From Spirosoma aerolatum (GTDB taxonomy: Bacteria; Bacteroidota; Bacteroidia; Cytophagales; Spirosomataceae), in the NCBI RefSeq assembly GCF_002056795.1, contig NZ_CP020104.1:1003001-1067000 (forward strand): a DNA stretch of 64,000 nt, given 5' to 3'. The position numbers and the translations under genes are program-made. The notes beneath the pieces are model-generated. The model was not told the origin of the DNA. It did no database searches and saw only the letters and a list, made by a program, of their open reading frames with translations. Shown here piece by piece: positions 61,085-64,000 of the stretch (within the stretch, counting starts at the first letter, position 1; every line of letters begins with the position of its first letter).

Positions 61085-62218
61085 TTATTGGGTTACTAAC
61101 TGCGTTTTAATGGGAGCCTGGTCGTCAATATCCTCACTGGCTGTTTTAAGGATAATATCGCCTGGCTTAACGTCGCCAAAAACCTGCGTTTGTCCAGCCG
61201 CATCGTCGCCTTTCTGAACCGTTGTCCGAATGGCTTTCCCATCCACGAGTTTCTGAATAAAGGTGCGTTCCATCGTACTGATAACGGCCGACTTGGGGAC
61301 ATAGACACTGCCTTCGCCTGATGAGGCCACCGGTAGTCGAACCGAAGCAAACATGCCGGGTTTCAGCTTGCCGCCTTTGTTCTGAAAGTCGATCTCAACC
61401 ATCTCCGATCGGGTTTCGGGCCGTACACTATTGGAGATACGGTTAATTCGTCCCGTAAAGGTCTGATTGGGAAAGCTACGCACCGTAAACTGCACAGGGT
61501 TTCCAGTACGAATATCTCCCAGATAGGCTTCTGGGACAGCTATCCGTAGCCGGAGTCGGTCCAACTGTTTTATTTTCAGAATAGGTATGCCATTTTGCCC
61601 ACCCGGCCCAACAAATGCTCCAGGCGATAGCCGACGATCGGTGATGACGCCCGTAAACGGAGCGGTTATTTTCAGATAACTCACTAACTGGTTTACAGAA
61701 CTGTAGTGGGCATTCGCGGCCACTACGGCCAAACTATCCGAAATGGCTTTGGTACGGGACGATTCGAGATCGACTGGCGAGATGGCCCCAAGCGTACGGC
61801 TGGTACGTAACACCCGCAAAAACGTGGCTTTACTGGTGCCAAAAACCGCTTCGGCCGCTTTTACCTTCGAATAGGCTTCGGTCAGATTAGCCGTCAGTTC
61901 GGGGGCTTCCAGTTCAGCCAGAACCTGTCCCTTACGGACCTGATCGCCAATGTCGACATGCAGGGCTTTAACGTAGCTACTCACACGCGGATAAATATCG
62001 GTTTCGTAATAACTTTCCAGTTCGCCGGGCAGGTTTAGTTCCGATGTGGGTCGGGAAGTGGTTACCCGAATGGCTTCATAGCGGATTTCTTCGTCGGCTG
62101 GAGCTTCCTCCATTCGACTTTTTTCGGCCGACGAGTTACCGCACTGGCTTAGCAGGAACGTCATCCCGGCCATAAAAGTCAATTGGAAGCCAGATCGAAG
62201 CGCAGGATATAATTGCAT
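61085..62218 (-). CDS. RND efflux periplasmic adaptor (membrane fusion) lipoprotein
   Basis: 377 residues. Lipobox MTFLLSQC near 26. HlyD/MFP organisation: barrel-sandwich lipoyl half ELNLPGELESYYETDIYPRVSSYV near 56-80 and GQVRKGQVLAELEAPEL near 88-104, a helical hairpin about 105-165, and SGFVTD...FVGPGGQNG lipoyl half near 175-205, then beta-barrel LRLRIAVPEAYLG near 215. It links the inner-membrane RND pump to an outer-membrane channel. Encoded right after the pump (16-base gap); no TolC-type gene follows. Confidence 0.92.
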   Translation of the reverse strand: MQLYPALRSGFQLTFMAGMTFLLSQCGNSSAEKSRMEEAPADEEIRYEAIRVTTSRPTSELNLPGELESYYETDIYPRVSSYVKALHVDIGDQVRKGQVLAELEAPELTANLTEAYSKVKAAEAVFGTSKATFLRVLRTSRTLGAISPVDLESSRTKAISDSLAVVAANAHYSSVNQLVSYLKITAPFTGVITDRRLSPGAFVGPGGQNGIPILKIKQLDRLRLRIAVPEAYLGDIRTGNPVQFTVRSFPNQTFTGRINRISNSVRPETRSEMVEIDFQNKGGKLKPGMFASVRLPVASSGEGSVYVPKSAVISTMERTFIQKLVDGKAIRTTVQKGDDAAGQTQVFGDVKPGDIILKTASEDIDDQAPIKTQLVTQ

Positions 62219-62234
62219 GGTCTTGTTCGAAAGG

Positions 62235-64000
62235 TTAATAGGTTAAACTGGTTTGGTGAGCCTCCGTAGCGGCAACGGGTGTTCCGTCGTACACAGTACT
62301 GGTTGGGTCGTCGGGATCCAGTGACGGCGAATCGAAGGTTGTTTTTCGTTGAACAGCCGCAAACACGACGGGCAGGATCAGCAGCGCGGCCACAGTCGAA
62401 AAAAGCAATCCGCCAATTACGGCCCGGCCTAGGGGAGCCGTTTGCTCGCCCGATTCGCCAAGGCCACTGGCCATTGGAATCATCCCGGCAATCATGGCCA
62501 GGGCGGTCATTAGAATGGGCCGCAGACGAGCCGCTCCCGCTACGCGTGCAGCCGCCCGGGCATCGCGGTACCGAAGTCGCAGGGATTCGGCATTGGTTAC
62601 CAGCAGCAGCGCGTTCGCCACCGATACCCCCACCGACATGATGATGCCCATGTACGATTGCAGATTCAGGGTCTGTCCCGTTACCAGTAGCAGCGTAAGG
62701 GCACCCGCCAGCACAGCGGGTATGCTCACAAGCACCACACTTGCCACTTTGAACGACTGGTAATTAGCGGCCAGCAGCAGAAAGATCACGACAATGGCTA
62801 ATCCCAGACCGAATTGCAGGCTACTGAGCGTTTCCTGAAGCAGTTGCGCCAGTCCCCGCAGTTCTACCACAGAGCCTTTTGGAGGGTCGCCAGCCGCCGT
62901 AATTGCTGCCTGAACATCGCGGGTTGCCGTGCCCAAATCCCGGTTATTGATATTGGCCGATACCGTAATAATTCGTCGGGGCCCGATGCGGTCGTACTGA
63001 CCTGGTACGGTGGTTGGCGTAATCGTAGCCACATCGCCGAGAGTGGGGCGAAGCTGCCCTTTTACGAGCGGAATGGCCTGGATATCGGCTACGGATTTCA
63101 TCTGATCCTGTTCCAGTTGAATCTGCACCTGATACGCGAACCCTTTCGACTGGTCGAGCCATAGGTTTTTGGCTGTAAACCGGCTCGACGAGGTAGCCGC
63201 TACCAGCGACTTTGAAATTTCGTCTGTACTCAGCCCCAACTGAGCCGCCCGCTCACGGTCGACCTTTACCGAAACGGTCGGATAGCTAAGGGGTTGATTG
63301 ATCCGTAGATCGCGTAAGTAAGGAATTTCGCGCAGCCGGGTTAGCAGCCGATTGGCGTAATGCTGACCTTCAGTCAGGTCTTTTCCCCCCACCAGAATTT
63401 CAATTGGTGTCTGGGCACCCTGGCTCATGATTTTGTCCGTCAGGTCGATCGGTTCGAACGACAGCCGGACATTGGGCATCTTCTGACGAATCCGCTGGCG
63501 AATCTGTTCTTTGAGCGCGTCCAGCGACTCAACTTTGTAGTCTTCAGACAGATTGACCTGTAATACGGCTTCGTGAGGGCCTGCATTGAATACGTACAGG
63601 GCGCTAGTGCCATAACTGGAGGGCGTCATTCCCACAAAGGCCGACGAAATCGCGATGTTCTGAGGACCAACGATGTCGCTGATCTGTTTGATAACCCGTT
63701 TGGTCAGTGCTTCGGTACGTTCAATTCGCAATCCCTGAGGTCCTACGATCCGTACCTGAAACTGGTGTGCATGATTTTGCCGGGGCATCATATCCTGGCC
63801 AATCTGGGTAAATCCAACCCCAATCAGGAGCGCACAAATCAGGGCATACACACCTATGACCAATGCGCGTCGGCCCATCATTTTATCAAGTAATCGTAAG
63901 TAGCTCAGCTTGAAGCGTTCGAAACCCGTTACTTTTTCAGGGTGTTTTTCTTCATAGTGCTCCTGTCGGGCTTCAGGCTGATTCGCTAAATCGGGCAGGA
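62235..64000 (-). CDS. RND efflux pump permease, C-terminal part
   Basis: At least 588 residues; the frame is still open at the window's right edge, so the N-terminal half is missing (full pumps are ~1030-1070 residues). Visible: a pump segment KLSYLRLLDKMMGRRALVIGVYALICALLIGVGF with a membrane helix, the second periplasmic porter loop, then helices 8-12, including VVIFLLLAANYQSFK, RPILMTALAMIAGMIPMASGLGESGEQ and GRAVIGGLLFSTVAALLILPVVF. HAE1-type AcrB-like. Exports hydrophobic compounds using the proton gradient. The adaptor gene follows; substrate unknown. Confidence 0.93.
   Translation of the reverse strand, partial: LPDLANQPEARQEHYEEKHPEKVTGFERFKLSYLRLLDKMMGRRALVIGVYALICALLIGVGFTQIGQDMMPRQNHAHQFQVRIVGPQGLRIERTEALTKRVIKQISDIVGPQNIAISSAFVGMTPSSYGTSALYVFNAGPHEAVLQVNLSEDYKVESLDALKEQIRQRIRQKMPNVRLSFEPIDLTDKIMSQGAQTPIEILVGGKDLTEGQHYANRLLTRLREIPYLRDLRINQPLSYPTVSVKVDRERAAQLGLSTDEISKSLVAATSSSRFTAKNLWLDQSKGFAYQVQIQLEQDQMKSVADIQAIPLVKGQLRPTLGDVATITPTTVPGQYDRIGPRRIITVSANINNRDLGTATRDVQAAITAAGDPPKGSVVELRGLAQLLQETLSSLQFGLGLAIVVIFLLLAANYQSFKVASVVLVSIPAVLAGALTLLLVTGQTLNLQSYMGIIMSVGVSVANALLLVTNAESLRLRYRDARAAARVAGAARLRPILMTALAMIAGMIPMASGLGESGEQTAPLGRAVIGGLLFSTVAALLILPVVFAAVQRKTTFDSPSLDPDDPTSTVYDGTPVAATEAHQTSLTY

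Noticed and set aside
1..64000. CRISPR array, rRNA, prophage or replication origin
   Set aside because: No regularly spaced repeats, rRNA cores, phage structural genes or clustered DnaA boxes were seen.

Overview
The window comes from a Bacteroidota chromosome, most likely Cytophagales and close to Spirosoma. Evidence for this is a PorT-type type IX secretion protein next to ubiE, a DUF5606 protein next to engB, an ABA4-like (DUF4281) protein, PVC-type cytochromes, many Gfo/Idh/MocA and DUF1080 proteins with Tat signals, and a tRNA promoter matching the Bacteroidota consensus (TTG, then TAnnTTTG). Base composition looks near 50% GC with AT-rich gaps. The genus is inferred from gene content, not from a marker gene.

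Layout. 0-3.2 kb: end of a surface-polysaccharide cluster (non-hydrolysing UDP-GlcNAc 2-epimerase, heparinase-like protein, glycosyltransferase, joined by ATGA overlaps). 3.2-13.2 kb: mostly housekeeping genes (periplasmic thioredoxin, engB, DUF5606, pyk, priA) plus a conserved but functionally open pair, a fused circularly permuted ATP-grasp/alpha-E protein with a transglutaminase. 13.4-18.1 kb: a 1247-residue secreted SdrD-type protein with a 164-residue internal duplication, and an astacin-like lipoprotein protease. 18.4-28 kb: YpdA, then a sugar-oxidation neighbourhood (DUF1080 hydrolase, xylose-isomerase-like TIM barrel, two Gfo/Idh/MocA oxidoreductases) with a HicB/HicA pair between the two oxidoreductases, membrane proteins and a secreted M19 dipeptidase. 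28-35 kb: ubiE-porT, two secreted amidohydrolases, tRNA-Val(UAC) and gene remnants. 34.9-38.9 kb: a five-gene operon (AhpD-like, two AraC regulators, YceI, SDR) whose last gene is cut off at a decayed IS481-family transposase. 39-44 kb: a stress-type island (manganese catalase, several unrecognised secreted or disordered proteins, Zn-alcohol dehydrogenase). 44.2-50.7 kb: an AraC regulator with a two-subunit molybdenum hydroxylase, and a PQQ-dependent dehydrogenase with a cytochrome c domain. 50.9-60.7 kb: a seven-gene sugar operon (DUF4432 mutarotase-like protein, ribose-type ABC ATPase, permease and binding protein, ThuA, a giant SGNH/propeller/HEAT/cytochrome c protein, D-tagatose 3-epimerase-like isomerase). 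61-64 kb: RND efflux adaptor and permease, the permease running off the window edge.

The most coherent biology is carbohydrate oxidation and import: periplasmic oxidation modules (PQQ dehydrogenase, PVC cytochrome, molybdenum hydroxylase), 3-keto-sugar-type enzymes, and an ABC importer with a ketose epimerase. The best candidates for something undescribed are the ATP-grasp/alpha-E/transglutaminase module, the seven-gene sugar operon, the stress island of unknown proteins, and a perfect 30-bp hairpin in the ubiE leader. No CRISPR array, rRNA, prophage or intact insertion sequence was seen. All functional calls come from reading motifs by eye; no database search was run.
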